Positions 1 to 6,456 of a stretch of 6,849 bases of DNA are shown in pieces. The number at the start of each line of letters is the position of its first letter. The first letter of the stretch is position 1. Both the position numbers and the translations under genes were made by a program. The stretch covers positions 1 to 6,849 of the forward strand of contig JAJBTS010000077.1 in NCBI GenBank assembly GCA_020860885.1, written 5' to 3'. The notes beneath the pieces were generated by a model. That model searched no databases. It was not told where the DNA came from and was given only the letters and a program-made list of their open reading frames with translations. The DNA comes from Bacteroidales bacterium (GTDB taxonomy: Bacteria; Bacteroidota; Bacteroidia; Bacteroidales; Azobacteroidaceae).

Positions 1-64
1 ATCTTATTTTACAAGAATCTTCATCCTTATAGATTTTATATTTACCAATTTTCTGAAATAACAT
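1..64 (-). CDS. Possible 5' end of a divergent gene, cut by the window edge
   Basis: Reading leftwards from the ATG at 64-62, 21 codons stay open to the window edge (it starts MLFQKIGKYKIYKDEDSCK). Twenty-one codons are too few to identify a family, and an open frame this short could be chance in AT-rich DNA. Modest support comes from a TATATTTG box on the same strand at 98-91, which fits the Bacteroides -7 consensus TAnnTTTG and would give a leader of about 20 nt. I cannot assign a function. If it is real, it is transcribed away from the DUF4290-murA-rimM operon and shares its upstream region. Confidence 0.3.
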   Translation of the reverse strand, partial: MLFQKIGKYKIYKDEDSCKIR

Positions 65-90
65 CTCTATTATTTTACATATATAAACAA

Positions 91-98
91 CAAATATA
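91..98 (-). promoter_or_regulatory. Possible Bacteroides-type -7 box, leftward
   Basis: On the minus strand this is TATATTTG, a full match to TAnnTTTG. The bases about 20 bp upstream (around 119-122) read CTGG rather than TTTG, so the -33 element is poor. It overlaps the left arm of the inverted repeat. It would serve the possible divergent gene starting at 64. Confidence 0.3.
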
Positions 99-111
99 CA
101 AAAAACCTTGA

Positions 112-225
112 ACAGTCACCAGTCATCAGTCACCAGTCACACAGTTAATAATAATCAGAAAATTATTAAACACTGCCTATTGTTCACTGCTTACTGTTCA
201 CTGGCGACTGTTCACTGGCGACTGT
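112..225. repeat. Imperfect inverted repeat made of 14-bp tandem units
   Basis: The left arm (about 112-145) holds two near-identical 14-mers, at 113-126 (CAGTCACCAGTCAT) and 127-140 (CAGTCACCAGTCAC). The right arm (about 193-225) lies in three 14-mers, at 181-194, 195-208 and 209-222; the last two are identical (TGTTCACTGGCGAC). The reverse complement of the right arm aligns with the left arm at 28 of 33 positions with one extra base, so a long imperfect stem with a loop of roughly 47 nt is possible. The loop is AT-rich. No run of T follows directly, so this is not a standard intrinsic terminator. From memory, similar CAGTCACCAGT-type intergenic repeats are frequent in Bacteroidales genomes. 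The element sits between two divergent promoter candidates. Confidence 0.85.
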
Positions 226-230
226 CCCGA

Positions 231-262
231 TTTGGTGGAATCGTTTAATTATTTTATCTTTG
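231..262 (+). promoter_or_regulatory. Bacteroides-type promoter for the DUF4290-murA-rimM operon
   Basis: A TTTG at 231-234 and a TATCTTTG at 255-262 are separated by 20 bp. This matches the known Bacteroidota primary-sigma pattern of a -33 TTTG and a -7 TAnnTTTG. Transcription would start near 269, leaving a leader of about 63 nt before the ATG at 333. The -33 box begins six bases after the right arm of the inverted repeat. Confidence 0.7.
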
Positions 263-275
263 TGGACTTTCCTTT

Positions 276-297
276 CTATTATAAATCTATTATAAAT
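276..297 (+). repeat. Two perfect tandem copies of an 11-bp unit in the leader
   Basis: CTATTATAAAT occurs at 276-286 and again at 287-297 with no gap. It lies in the predicted 5' leader of the operon, between the promoter and the first gene. No function is evident; it may be simple slippage in AT-rich DNA. Confidence 0.6.
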
Positions 298-332
298 CAG
301 AAAGATTGAATTAATTAAATGAAAATATATAT

Positions 333-938
333 ATGACTTCAAGATTGAAATACAATACTAAATTAAAGAGACTGGCCTTACCCGAATACGGAAGAAATAT
401 TCAGAATATGGTAGACTATTGCGTCTCTATCCCGGACAGGGAAGACAGGACACGATGCGCCAATACTATCATCAATATTATGGGGAACCTTTTTCCTCAT
501 TTACGGGATGTGAACGACTTCAAACATATTCTGTGGGATCATCTGGCTATCATGTCCGATTTCGCTTTGGATATCGATTATCCTTACGAAGTGCTGAAAA
601 GGGAAGATATGTATTCCAGACCGGATAAACTTCCTTATACACAAGGCCGTATTACTTATAAACATTACGGGAAAAACCTGGAGAGTATGATTCAACAGGC
701 TATGGCTTATACGGAAGGTGAACAGAAAGAATATCTGATCGACCTTCTAGCCAACCACATGAAAAAGTCTTTCCTGACCTGGAACAAAGAAGTGGTCGAC
801 GACAGGAAGATCTTTGACGACCTGAACCAACTTTCAAGAGGACAGATCGTCCTGGATGAAGAGGAGCATAAATTAACCGAATCCAAAGATATTTTATCTA
901 AAAAGAATAAGAATCTGGCCAGACGTCAAAATAAATAA
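333..938 (+). CDS. DUF4290 domain-containing protein
   Basis: A 201-residue cytoplasmic protein with no signal peptide or membrane segment. The N-terminal segment around residues 17-54 (LPEYGRNIQNMVDYC, then R-T-R-C-A-N-T-I-I-N-I-M-G-N) is the conserved signature I recognise from the Bacteroidota family DUF4290 (PF14123). The middle (about 60-160) looks helical and holds an H-x-x-x-S-F-L-x-W-N-K-E segment. The last 30 residues are charged and lysine-rich, probably disordered. The biochemical role of the family is unknown to me. It is the first gene of the operon, 11 bp ahead of murA, which hints at a link to envelope growth or translation, but that is inference from position only. The ATG at 333 is preceded by AT-rich sequence without a Shine-Dalgarno motif, as is usual in this phylum, and it directly precedes the conserved domain. 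Confidence 0.9.
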   Translation: MTSRLKYNTKLKRLALPEYGRNIQNMVDYCVSIPDREDRTRCANTIINIMGNLFPHLRDVNDFKHILWDHLAIMSDFALDIDYPYEVLKREDMYSRPDKLPYTQGRITYKHYGKNLESMIQQAMAYTEGEQKEYLIDLLANHMKKSFLTWNKEVVDDRKIFDDLNQLSRGQIVLDEEEHKLTESKDILSKKNKNLARRQNK

Positions 939-949
939 TTCATTCTATC

Positions 950-2254
950 ATGGCATCGTTTATCATTGAAGGCGGACATAAGTTGTCGGGGGAAATAACT
1001 CCCCAGGGTGCTAAGAACGAAGCTTTGCAGGTAATCTGCGCTACTTTGCTTACGGCTGAGAAAGTAACTATCCATAACATTCCCGATATTCTGGATGTGA
1101 ATAACCTGATTGTCCTTCTGGGCGAGATGGGCGTTAAAACGGATCATCCTTCTCCCGGTACTTATTCTTTCCAGGCCGATGATATCGATCTGGATTATCT
1201 TCAGAGCGAGGAGTTTTTCAGGAAAAGTACTTCCCTTCGCGGATCGGTTATGCTGGTAGGGCCTCTGGTAGCCCGCTTCGGTTATGCCATCATCCCTAAG
1301 CCGGGCGGAGATAAGATCGGCCGCCGCCGTCTGGATACTCATTTCCTGGGAATACAAAAACTGGGCGCCGAATTTAAATACGATGCGGAAAGGCAGGCTT
1401 ACGAAGTAAAAACGGAAGGTCTGAAAGGTGAATATATGTTGCTGGATGAGGCTTCGGTAACGGGAACCGCCAATATACTTATGGCTTCCGTGTTGGCAGA
1501 AGGAACTACCACCATCTACAACGCTGCCTGCGAACCTTATCTTCAACAGCTTACCAAAATGCTGCTGCAGATGGGCGCAAAGATCGAAGGACTGGCTTCC
1601 AATTTGCTGACGATCCACGGTGTAGATGAATTGCATGGCTGTGAACATACTATTTTACCCGATATGATCGAAGTGGGTAGTTTCATCGGTATGGCTGCTA
1701 TGACATCTTCCGCTATACGAATCAAAAATGTATCTTACAAAGACCTCGGAATGATTCCTGACGCTTTCCGTAAGTTCGGAATTACCGTAGATCTCGACGG
1801 TGACGATATTGTTGTTCCGCAACAGGATTCTTATACGATCGAAACTTTTATCGATGGTTCTATCATGACGATCTCGGATGCTCCCTGGCCCGGACTGACT
1901 CCCGATTTGCTGAGTGTGTTGCTGGTAGTGGCTACCCAGGCCAACGGCAGCGTGCTGATTCACCAGAAAATGTTCGAGAGCCGTTTGTTCTTCGTCGATA
2001 AACTGATAGATATGGGCGCACAGATCATCTTATGCGACCCTCACCGGGCGACTGTCATCGGTTCTGCCCGTCGTTACCCTTTGCGTGCCGCTAATATGGT
2101 TTCTCCGGATATCCGTGCGGGAATCGCTATGCTGATCGCTGCTATGAGTGCACAAGGTATCAGCCGTATCCACAATATCGACCAGATCGACCGCGGTTAT
2201 GAAGATATAGATAAACGTTTGAATGCTCTCGGAGCGCGAATTACCAGAATATGA
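950..2254 (+). CDS. murA: UDP-N-acetylglucosamine 1-carboxyvinyltransferase (MurA), Cys-to-Asp type
   Basis: MurA transfers enolpyruvate from phosphoenolpyruvate to UDP-GlcNAc, the first committed cytoplasmic step of peptidoglycan synthesis. The 434 residues are close to the family norm (about 420). Visible landmarks, compared with E. coli MurA, are K22 and N23 in the substrate-binding GAKNEAL segment, R97 in SLRGSV before the conserved GPLVARFG, D319 in LTPDLL (counterpart of the general acid/base D305), R389 in DIRAG (counterpart of R397), and IDRGYEDI near the C-terminus. The active-site loop reads PGGDKIGRRR at 118-127, so residue D121 (codon 1310-1312) replaces the catalytic Cys115 of E. 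coli. Asp at this position is known in Mycobacterium, Chlamydia and Borrelia MurA, which remain active but resist fosfomycin. The gene starts 11 bp after the DUF4290 gene and its stop overlaps the rimM start, so it should be cotranscribed with both. Confidence 0.97.
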   Translation: MASFIIEGGHKLSGEITPQGAKNEALQVICATLLTAEKVTIHNIPDILDVNNLIVLLGEMGVKTDHPSPGTYSFQADDIDLDYLQSEEFFRKSTSLRGSVMLVGPLVARFGYAIIPKPGGDKIGRRRLDTHFLGIQKLGAEFKYDAERQAYEVKTEGLKGEYMLLDEASVTGTANILMASVLAEGTTTIYNAACEPYLQQLTKMLLQMGAKIEGLASNLLTIHGVDELHGCEHTILPDMIEVGSFIGMAAMTSSAIRIKNVSYKDLGMIPDAFRKFGITVDLDGDDIVVPQQDSYTIETFIDGSIMTISDAPWPGLTPDLLSVLLVVATQANGSVLIHQKMFESRLFFVDKLIDMGAQIILCDPHRATVIGSARRYPLRAANMVSPDIRAGIAMLIAAMSAQGISRIHNIDQIDRGYEDIDKRLNALGARITRI

Positions 2255-2772
2255 TCCGGCGCGAAGATTTGGTTAAGATCGGAAAAATCAATAAACCTCA
2301 CGGGGTAAAAGGGGAAATGTCTTTCTCATTTACCAACGATTCGTTCGAAGAGAGCGAATGTCCTTTCCTTATTTTGGAGATCGATGGTATTTTTGTTCCT
2401 TTCCGGTTGGAAGAATACCGTTTTACCTCGGGCGCCAATGCCCTGATACAGTTGAAAAATATCGATTCGGACCGGAAAGCCCGTCCTCTTACCCATAAAG
2501 AAGTGTATTTTCCCAAAGAATATTTAAGAGAAGATACGGACGACGATTCTTATACCTGGGATTATTTTACAGGCTTCACTATCGTAGATGAAAAAGAAGG
2601 CGAGATCGGTGTGATCGAATACATCGACGAGTCGACAGTGAATACTTTGTTTGTCGTTCGTAAAGAAGATACGGAAGTGCTGATCCCTGCGGCCGATGAA
2701 CTGGTCACGCATATCGACGAGGAGCAAAAGCGGTTGTATGTTTTACTCCCCGAAGGCCTGCTCGATATCTGA
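2251..2772 (+). CDS. rimM: Ribosome maturation factor RimM
   Basis: RimM is a cytoplasmic factor that binds ribosomal protein S19 and helps assemble the 3' (head) domain of the 30S subunit. The 173-residue length is typical. The N-terminal RimM barrel spans about residues 8-90 and opens with the diagnostic IGKINKPHGVKGE (10-22). The C-terminal PRC-barrel spans about 104-172, with the hallmark LIPAADELV and the closing LPEGLLDI. Its ATG overlaps the murA stop as ATGA (2251-2254), which suggests translational coupling. It is the last rightward gene in the window: 21 bp later the tail of a leftward gene begins. I see no hairpin terminator in that gap. Confidence 0.95.
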   Translation: MIRREDLVKIGKINKPHGVKGEMSFSFTNDSFEESECPFLILEIDGIFVPFRLEEYRFTSGANALIQLKNIDSDRKARPLTHKEVYFPKEYLREDTDDDSYTWDYFTGFTIVDEKEGEIGVIEYIDESTVNTLFVVRKEDTEVLIPAADELVTHIDEEQKRLYVLLPEGLLDI

Positions 2773-2793
2773 TCCTCTTATTTCATAAATCCT

Positions 2794-4680
2794 TTATTTT
2801 TTGTAGTTGTATTCAAACCACTGGATACCTTCATACTTTTCGTTTTCCAGGGTGTAAATCCGTTTCAACCGCCTGGCGGTATCGTACTCATAATGGGTCG
2901 TTACTCCTCTCGGGTCGGTGATGCTTTTTAGTCCGGTAGTAGGGAAATGCTCGTAGGTAGTGATCTCTGCCAGCGTTAATGCGGCACGTAAAGCATTTAT
3001 TTTTCTGAAATCGGCGGTATTCAACAATTTGGCGGAATGGATCGAGTTGATGGTTGTTTCGCCTCCTTCTATCTGGGCGGCAACCTGGCTGTAAGTAGCA
3101 TTCTTTATTTCCGCTACAGGATACAAACCCGAATAAGACCATAGATAGACAATATCTTCGTTATCGTTTTTCTTTATGTGCAGAGGATTGCCGGAAGAAC
3201 TGTATCTTTCATATTTCATTTTCTCTTTGTAATGGCTGTTGAAGGTCAGTGTTCCGTTTGAACCGGTTTTAGATTCTTCGATATTATCCAGCAGTTGGTT
3301 GGTTTCCAGGATATATTCTTTAGAGGGTTTATACATAGCGTTGAATTTCCCGTATTGCACCATTCTTCCGCTTACTAATTTCCAACTGTTGCTTACCTTG
3401 GCAAGGGTTTGTTCTTCTGAAAGGTAATTCAGCATGTGTTTATTTCCCTGCATTTCTGCCAGTATGCTCAGGTAACCCGGGTTAGACGATGCCAGGGCAT
3501 AGTCTGAGATATATTTATACCGTTTCATATACTCTGTGCCGTCGCTGTTCTTCGTTGTTTCGGAGCGCAGGAAATTGTAAGAATTGTAGGTATAACTGAT
3601 CTCTTTTTGCAGGTTGTTTTTATCGGTAATGGTTTGTTTCTTCAGCAGGCAGGGGGTAAGGTAAATCTTATAATAACCCAGGGTTCTGGGAGAAGATCTC
3701 AACGAAACGAAATATTTATTTCCTGCTTCATTGCTGTTGTACGTATTCACTATTTCCTGTACTTTGTTACCGTCGTTATCGTAGGTTGTTTCTTTTAATA
3801 ATTTTCCCCGGAAGCGCGATTTGTCGTTGGTGAAAAGCGTTCCGTATTTTTCAGCGATGCCGTAGTTTCCCAGGCTGGTAGACATATAAGTTACCTTGAC
3901 GCCCACATCGTTTCCATCCGCAGTATCGAGCCAGGAAGAATATTCGGATACTACCGAACCGTTGTTTTTAATCACTTCTTTTACATACGGGTAAGCGACA
4001 TGATATTCCGAAAGAAGGTTATTGGTTCCGAAGCTGTTGCCGCTGATGCTTTTCGTATAAACTTGTATGGCTTTATGGCAGACAGCCATTCCGGGAACAA
4101 GGGAATTTTCTATAGCGTAATAACACATTTGAGCACCTGTGAAAATCAACTGTTCTATTACCTGGTATTTGGCTTCGCTGCCGATAATACCTGTTTCTTT
4201 TCCCAAGGAATCCTGATAAAAAAACTCCCGGGTATTGACAGGGCGTGAATGATCCAGCATCTCATAGTCGACAATTTTTTTGACTCGGGCTCCGCCGCAA
4301 GCTTTGGGTTGTGTAAGTATATGTTTCGTAGGAGTGGAATAGGCACGTGAGAAATGTGTATTGTAACGGTTGTGCTCGTAAGTAATCATCGTTTTTCCTC
4401 CGGTAGGGTAGATGATCTCGTTCAATAAACCTATATCGCAGGTGCTCGTTTTTGTCTCCCTTTTGGTTTTCATCTCCCTGCAATACTCTTTCCAGTCATT
4501 GAGATCGGTTTCGTATCCTCCGTTCCAGAATCCCCAATGATCAATAGAAAGGGTAGTCGGATTGGGCAGTGTCTGACTCAGTTTGTAGAAGAACTGATGC
4601 TTGAGGCCTTCCTGGTCGACCGATCGAAGGAAGCAGTACTGTCCGCTTTCCCTGTATTCGAAATTGCATCTTCTTTCCAT
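2794..4680 (-). CDS. C-terminal part of the YD/RHS-like secreted protein
   Basis: The frame encodes 628 residues from an ATG that is probably internal, not a true start: there is no signal peptide and the first residues run straight into a conserved segment. Recognisable stretches of the Bacteroidota RHS-like family are L-P-N-P-T-T-L-S-I-D-H-W-G-F-W-N-G (38-54), I-I-Y-P-T-G-G-K-T-M-I-T-Y-E (89-102), G-G-A-R-V-K-K-I (129-136), degenerate YD repeats around 298-315 and 355-392, Y-L-W-S-Y-S-G-L-Y-P-V-A-E-I-K-N-A-T-Y (512-530), and a last YD repeat, S-I-T-D-P-R-G-V-T-T-H-Y-E-Y-D (586-600). It stops 28 residues later with no RHS core extension and no variable toxin domain. In the family these repeats build a beta-strand shell outside the cytoplasm. 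The function here is unknown. The stop lies 21 bp from rimM, tail to tail. Confidence 0.75.
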   Translation of the reverse strand: MERRCNFEYRESGQYCFLRSVDQEGLKHQFFYKLSQTLPNPTTLSIDHWGFWNGGYETDLNDWKEYCREMKTKRETKTSTCDIGLLNEIIYPTGGKTMITYEHNRYNTHFSRAYSTPTKHILTQPKACGGARVKKIVDYEMLDHSRPVNTREFFYQDSLGKETGIIGSEAKYQVIEQLIFTGAQMCYYAIENSLVPGMAVCHKAIQVYTKSISGNSFGTNNLLSEYHVAYPYVKEVIKNNGSVVSEYSSWLDTADGNDVGVKVTYMSTSLGNYGIAEKYGTLFTNDKSRFRGKLLKETTYDNDGNKVQEIVNTYNSNEAGNKYFVSLRSSPRTLGYYKIYLTPCLLKKQTITDKNNLQKEISYTYNSYNFLRSETTKNSDGTEYMKRYKYISDYALASSNPGYLSILAEMQGNKHMLNYLSEEQTLAKVSNSWKLVSGRMVQYGKFNAMYKPSKEYILETNQLLDNIEESKTGSNGTLTFNSHYKEKMKYERYSSSGNPLHIKKNDNEDIVYLWSYSGLYPVAEIKNATYSQVAAQIEGGETTINSIHSAKLLNTADFRKINALRAALTLAEITTYEHFPTTGLKSITDPRGVTTHYEYDTARRLKRIYTLENEKYEGIQWFEYNYKK

Positions 4681-5879
4681 CTGTCCGGACGGGGCGAATA
4701 AGTGATGCGGGTAAGCCGTACCGATTTGTTGTATTCGCTGGTATAGAAGGGAGACGCATTTTCGTTGTATGTGAACTTTATATCAAAACCATCCATGGAG
4801 ATTTTTTCCAGGATAGGAGTGTAGATCTGATCTTTGATCACGGGTTTCTCTACTTCTTCCTCCTCCCTGTCTGCAAAGCTTCCCGAACCCGAACACTGCG
4901 AAGGGCAGGCGATAACTATTTCCGATACCAATTCGGAAAATACGATGTAACGGTATTTATTCAAAAGCATTTTGGATTTGTAAGTAAAAGTTACCGTCCG
5001 TTCGTTGTTCAGGGACCGGATCGATTTCAGGTACCAGGAAGTGATGTACCTCGGCATAATTTTGCATTTCTCCGGATTGTTGGGAATGAAATATTCCAGG
5101 CATTCGACTGTTCCTCCAAAAGTATACAACAAGCCTTCCGGAGTCGTGATCTTAATAGTGGAAGCCACCGGAGCTTCCGTCGTATGGTACGACTGGATGG
5201 TTAAACCGCTCAGGTCTATTTTGCATCCGTTCTCCTCCAGAAGGATGGCTTTACCGTCTTTCCCGATAATGAACCGTCCGTAGTAATTACCGAAAGAAAA
5301 AGTAAAGATATCAGGCTCCATATCGTACTTGAAATCCCCTTTTTCGTAAGGCGTTCCCTTTCCTTTGGTATTCATCTCCACATTGAATTTCATCAGGGTA
5401 GTGTCCGGATAGCTGGTGTAACGTCCGTCGCGTATGGCCACCAGCATACCATCCAGCAGATAGTCGTCGCTCTCTTTATCGCGGTATTGCCCTTTGGTGT
5501 CGTCCGGACTGGAATTCACGGACCGGGTAATTACCCCGCCGCAATTCAGGATCCAGTTGTATCCTACGAAGGAAGGCCTTTTACCGGGCATAAATCCGCC
5601 GGAGATATACTTCAGGGAGATAGGTATGTCGAAATCCTGGTCGTGGTATCCTTCCAGTTCCAGTCCGAAATCCAGCAGGCCGTGGTATTTATTTACCTGT
5701 ATATTTCCATACCGTATCATATCGGTCAGTTGTGGAAGGGAAGTTCCCAAGCTTTGAGGGGTGAAGAGGAAACCTTTTTCGTTTCCGGGAATAAAACTGA
5801 ATGCACAGGCCAACTGCAAGGAAAAAGAATTAACCATTGCAAGAATAATCAAGGCTAGTAAACGGGTTTGAGTTTTCAT
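4578..5879 (-). CDS. N-terminal part of the YD/RHS-like secreted protein
   Basis: This frame encodes 433 residues, of which about 1-401 look authentic. Residues 1-26 form a signal peptide (basic MKTQTR, hydrophobic core, A-C-A cleavage site before F27). There is no proper lipobox before C25, because positions -3 and -2 are Q and L. Residues about 40-125 match the N-terminal module I recognise from Bacteroidota RHS-like proteins: I-R-Y-G-N-I-Q-V-N at 55-63, a beta-rich D-I-P-I-S-L-K-Y-I-S-G-G-F-M-P segment, then V-G-Y-N-W-I-L-N-C-G-G-V-I-T-R-S (105-120). This resembles the start of Tc/SpvB-type shells. Residues 185-310 are beta-rich (F-T-F-S-F-G-N-Y-Y-G-R-F, T-P-E-G-L-L-Y-T-F-G-G). Residues 329-346 are low-complexity (G-S-G-S then D-R-E-E-E-E-V-E). 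The last 30 or so residues are out of frame. The start ATG lies 82 bp after the preceding gene. Confidence 0.75.
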   Translation of the reverse strand: MKTQTRLLALIILAMVNSFSLQLACAFSFIPGNEKGFLFTPQSLGTSLPQLTDMIRYGNIQVNKYHGLLDFGLELEGYHDQDFDIPISLKYISGGFMPGKRPSFVGYNWILNCGGVITRSVNSSPDDTKGQYRDKESDDYLLDGMLVAIRDGRYTSYPDTTLMKFNVEMNTKGKGTPYEKGDFKYDMEPDIFTFSFGNYYGRFIIGKDGKAILLEENGCKIDLSGLTIQSYHTTEAPVASTIKITTPEGLLYTFGGTVECLEYFIPNNPEKCKIMPRYITSWYLKSIRSLNNERTVTFTYKSKMLLNKYRYIVFSELVSEIVIACPSQCSGSGSFADREEEEVEKPVIKDQIYTPILEKISMDGFDIKFTYNENASPFYTSEYNKSVRLTRITYSPRPDRWKEDAISNTGKADSTASFDRSTRKASSISSSTN

Positions 5880-5935
5880 ATTGTTATAAATTAGGTAGTA
5901 AATAAATTTTGTTTATAAATGCTTGTTTTAATATT

Positions 5936-5966
5936 CAGAAGTAATCGAATGAAGATGGTTTCTAAA
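5936..5966 (-). promoter_or_regulatory. Weak promoter candidate for the YD/RHS-like gene
   Basis: On the minus strand, TTTA at 5966-5963 is followed after 19 bp by TACTTCTG at 5943-5936. Each box is one base away from the Bacteroides consensus (TTTG and TAnnTTTG). It would give a leader of about 50 nt before the ATG at 5879. The match is weak and could be chance; read-through from the upstream genes is equally possible. Confidence 0.2.
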
Positions 5967-6456
5967 AGCAGCTCATTCCTGTTAAATTTATCTCTTCCTG
6001 AGTATAGCTGAATGTGAATGTCGCCAGATCCGATACGATCGGAGGAACTCCCTTCATATAAGATAATTTCTTTTTCTGATTGGATACTTTTCCGAAAAAT
6101 CCGGGTACTGCCCCATACCAGATAAAAAGATAATCCTTATATTCGAAGTATCCCCGAGGTATAGAGTTATCACGAAATTGAAGCATTCCAACCATATAGA
6201 AAAGCACATCGTAATGATCCTCTGTTGATTTGCAGTAAACATTAAAAATCTTATTTTCTTTATTTTTTATGTCCGGGCAAAAAGAATCGAAAATGTAATT
6301 ATCAATTCCTTGTAAGAACAAGCTATCCTTTACGACAATTTGAGACAACTCTTTGTATGCTTTTTCTACTTCAGGAACAGGCGGTTGGGCTTTCGCTAGA
6401 ATGGAACAAATGCAAAAGAGGATTAGGGGCAGGTAATATTTTGAATTATTTTTCAT
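5962..6456 (-). CDS. Small exported protein of unknown family with a YKDYLFI segment
   Basis: I do not recognise the family. Taking the ATG at 6456-6454 gives 164 residues starting with a clear signal peptide (MKNNSKYYLP, hydrophobic I-L-F-C-I-C-S-I-L, A-K-A cleavage site before Q24). A longer frame extends to 6543, but it places 29 non-signal residues before this signal and runs inside the preceding gene, so I prefer the internal start. The mature part, about 141 residues, is rich in aromatic residues and probably beta-rich, with G-Y-F-E-Y-K-D-Y-L-F-I-W-Y-G at 102-115. It should be periplasmic or surface-exposed; there is no lipobox and no second membrane segment. It overlaps the upstream gene by 11 bp and lies 82 bp ahead of the YD/RHS-like gene on the same strand. 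An accessory or immunity-like role for that protein is possible from position alone, with no direct evidence. Confidence 0.7.
   Translation of the reverse strand: MKNNSKYYLPLILFCICSILAKAQPPVPEVEKAYKELSQIVVKDSLFLQGIDNYIFDSFCPDIKNKENKIFNVYCKSTEDHYDVLFYMVGMLQFRDNSIPRGYFEYKDYLFIWYGAVPGFFGKVSNQKKKLSYMKGVPPIVSDLATFTFSYTQEEINLTGMSCF
6446..6456 (-). promoter_or_regulatory. 11-bp stop/start overlap between two leftward genes
   Basis: The signal-peptide gene starts at 6456 and the upstream gene stops at 6448-6446, within ATGAAAAATAA read leftwards. The overlap suggests that the two are cotranscribed and translationally coupled. It also helps choose the start of the downstream gene. Confidence 0.5.

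Larger units (their letters stand above)
2794..5879 (-). pseudogene. Secreted YD/RHS-like protein gene, probably broken by a frameshift near 4680
   Basis: Two leftward frames that overlap at 4578-4680 together encode what looks like one protein of about 1,030 residues. The upstream frame carries the signal peptide and N-terminal domain and is convincing to about P-R-P-D-R-W (W401, codon 4679-4677), after which it turns into Ser/Thr-rich nonsense and stops at 4578. The downstream frame has no export signal and is convincing from about N-F-E-Y-R-E-S-G onwards. The shift is -1, equal to one missing base. Adding one A to the AAA at 4674-4676 would give a smooth W-K-R-R-C-N-F-E-Y join. That repair is my inference; a sequencing error in a short homopolymer would look the same. 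No X-XXY-YYZ slippery heptamer is visible at the junction, so programmed frameshifting is unlikely. The two parts are described in the next two entries. Confidence 0.7.

Noticed and set aside
113..222. CRISPR-like array of short repeats
   Set aside because: The repeats are 14 bp, directly adjacent without unique spacers, and in opposite orientation on the two sides. This is a tandem and inverted repeat, not a repeat-spacer array.
926..1648. Long leftward open frame (240 codons) antisense to murA
   Set aside because: It lies wholly within or at the edge of the operon on the opposite strand, resembles no family I know, and is explained by codon bias of the well-supported murA gene.
2773..2793. 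Bidirectional terminator between rimM and the convergent gene
   Set aside because: The 21-bp gap and its edges contain T- and A-rich runs but no inverted repeat able to form a stable stem.
4660..4700. Programmed -1 ribosomal frameshift in the RHS-like gene
   Set aside because: No X-XXY-YYZ heptamer in the correct phase is present (the nearest is G-AAA-GAA), and I see no obvious strong stem just downstream. Mutation or sequencing error is simpler.
5487..5858. Rightward open frames opposite the N-terminus of the RHS-like gene
   Set aside because: They are antisense to a segment with a clear signal peptide and recognisable domain on the other strand, and their translations show no protein-like features.
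5795..5879. Lipoprotein signal in the RHS-like protein (Cys at residue 25)
   Set aside because: The residues before the Cys are Q-L-A, which does not fit a lipobox. The A-C-A site fits signal peptidase I better.
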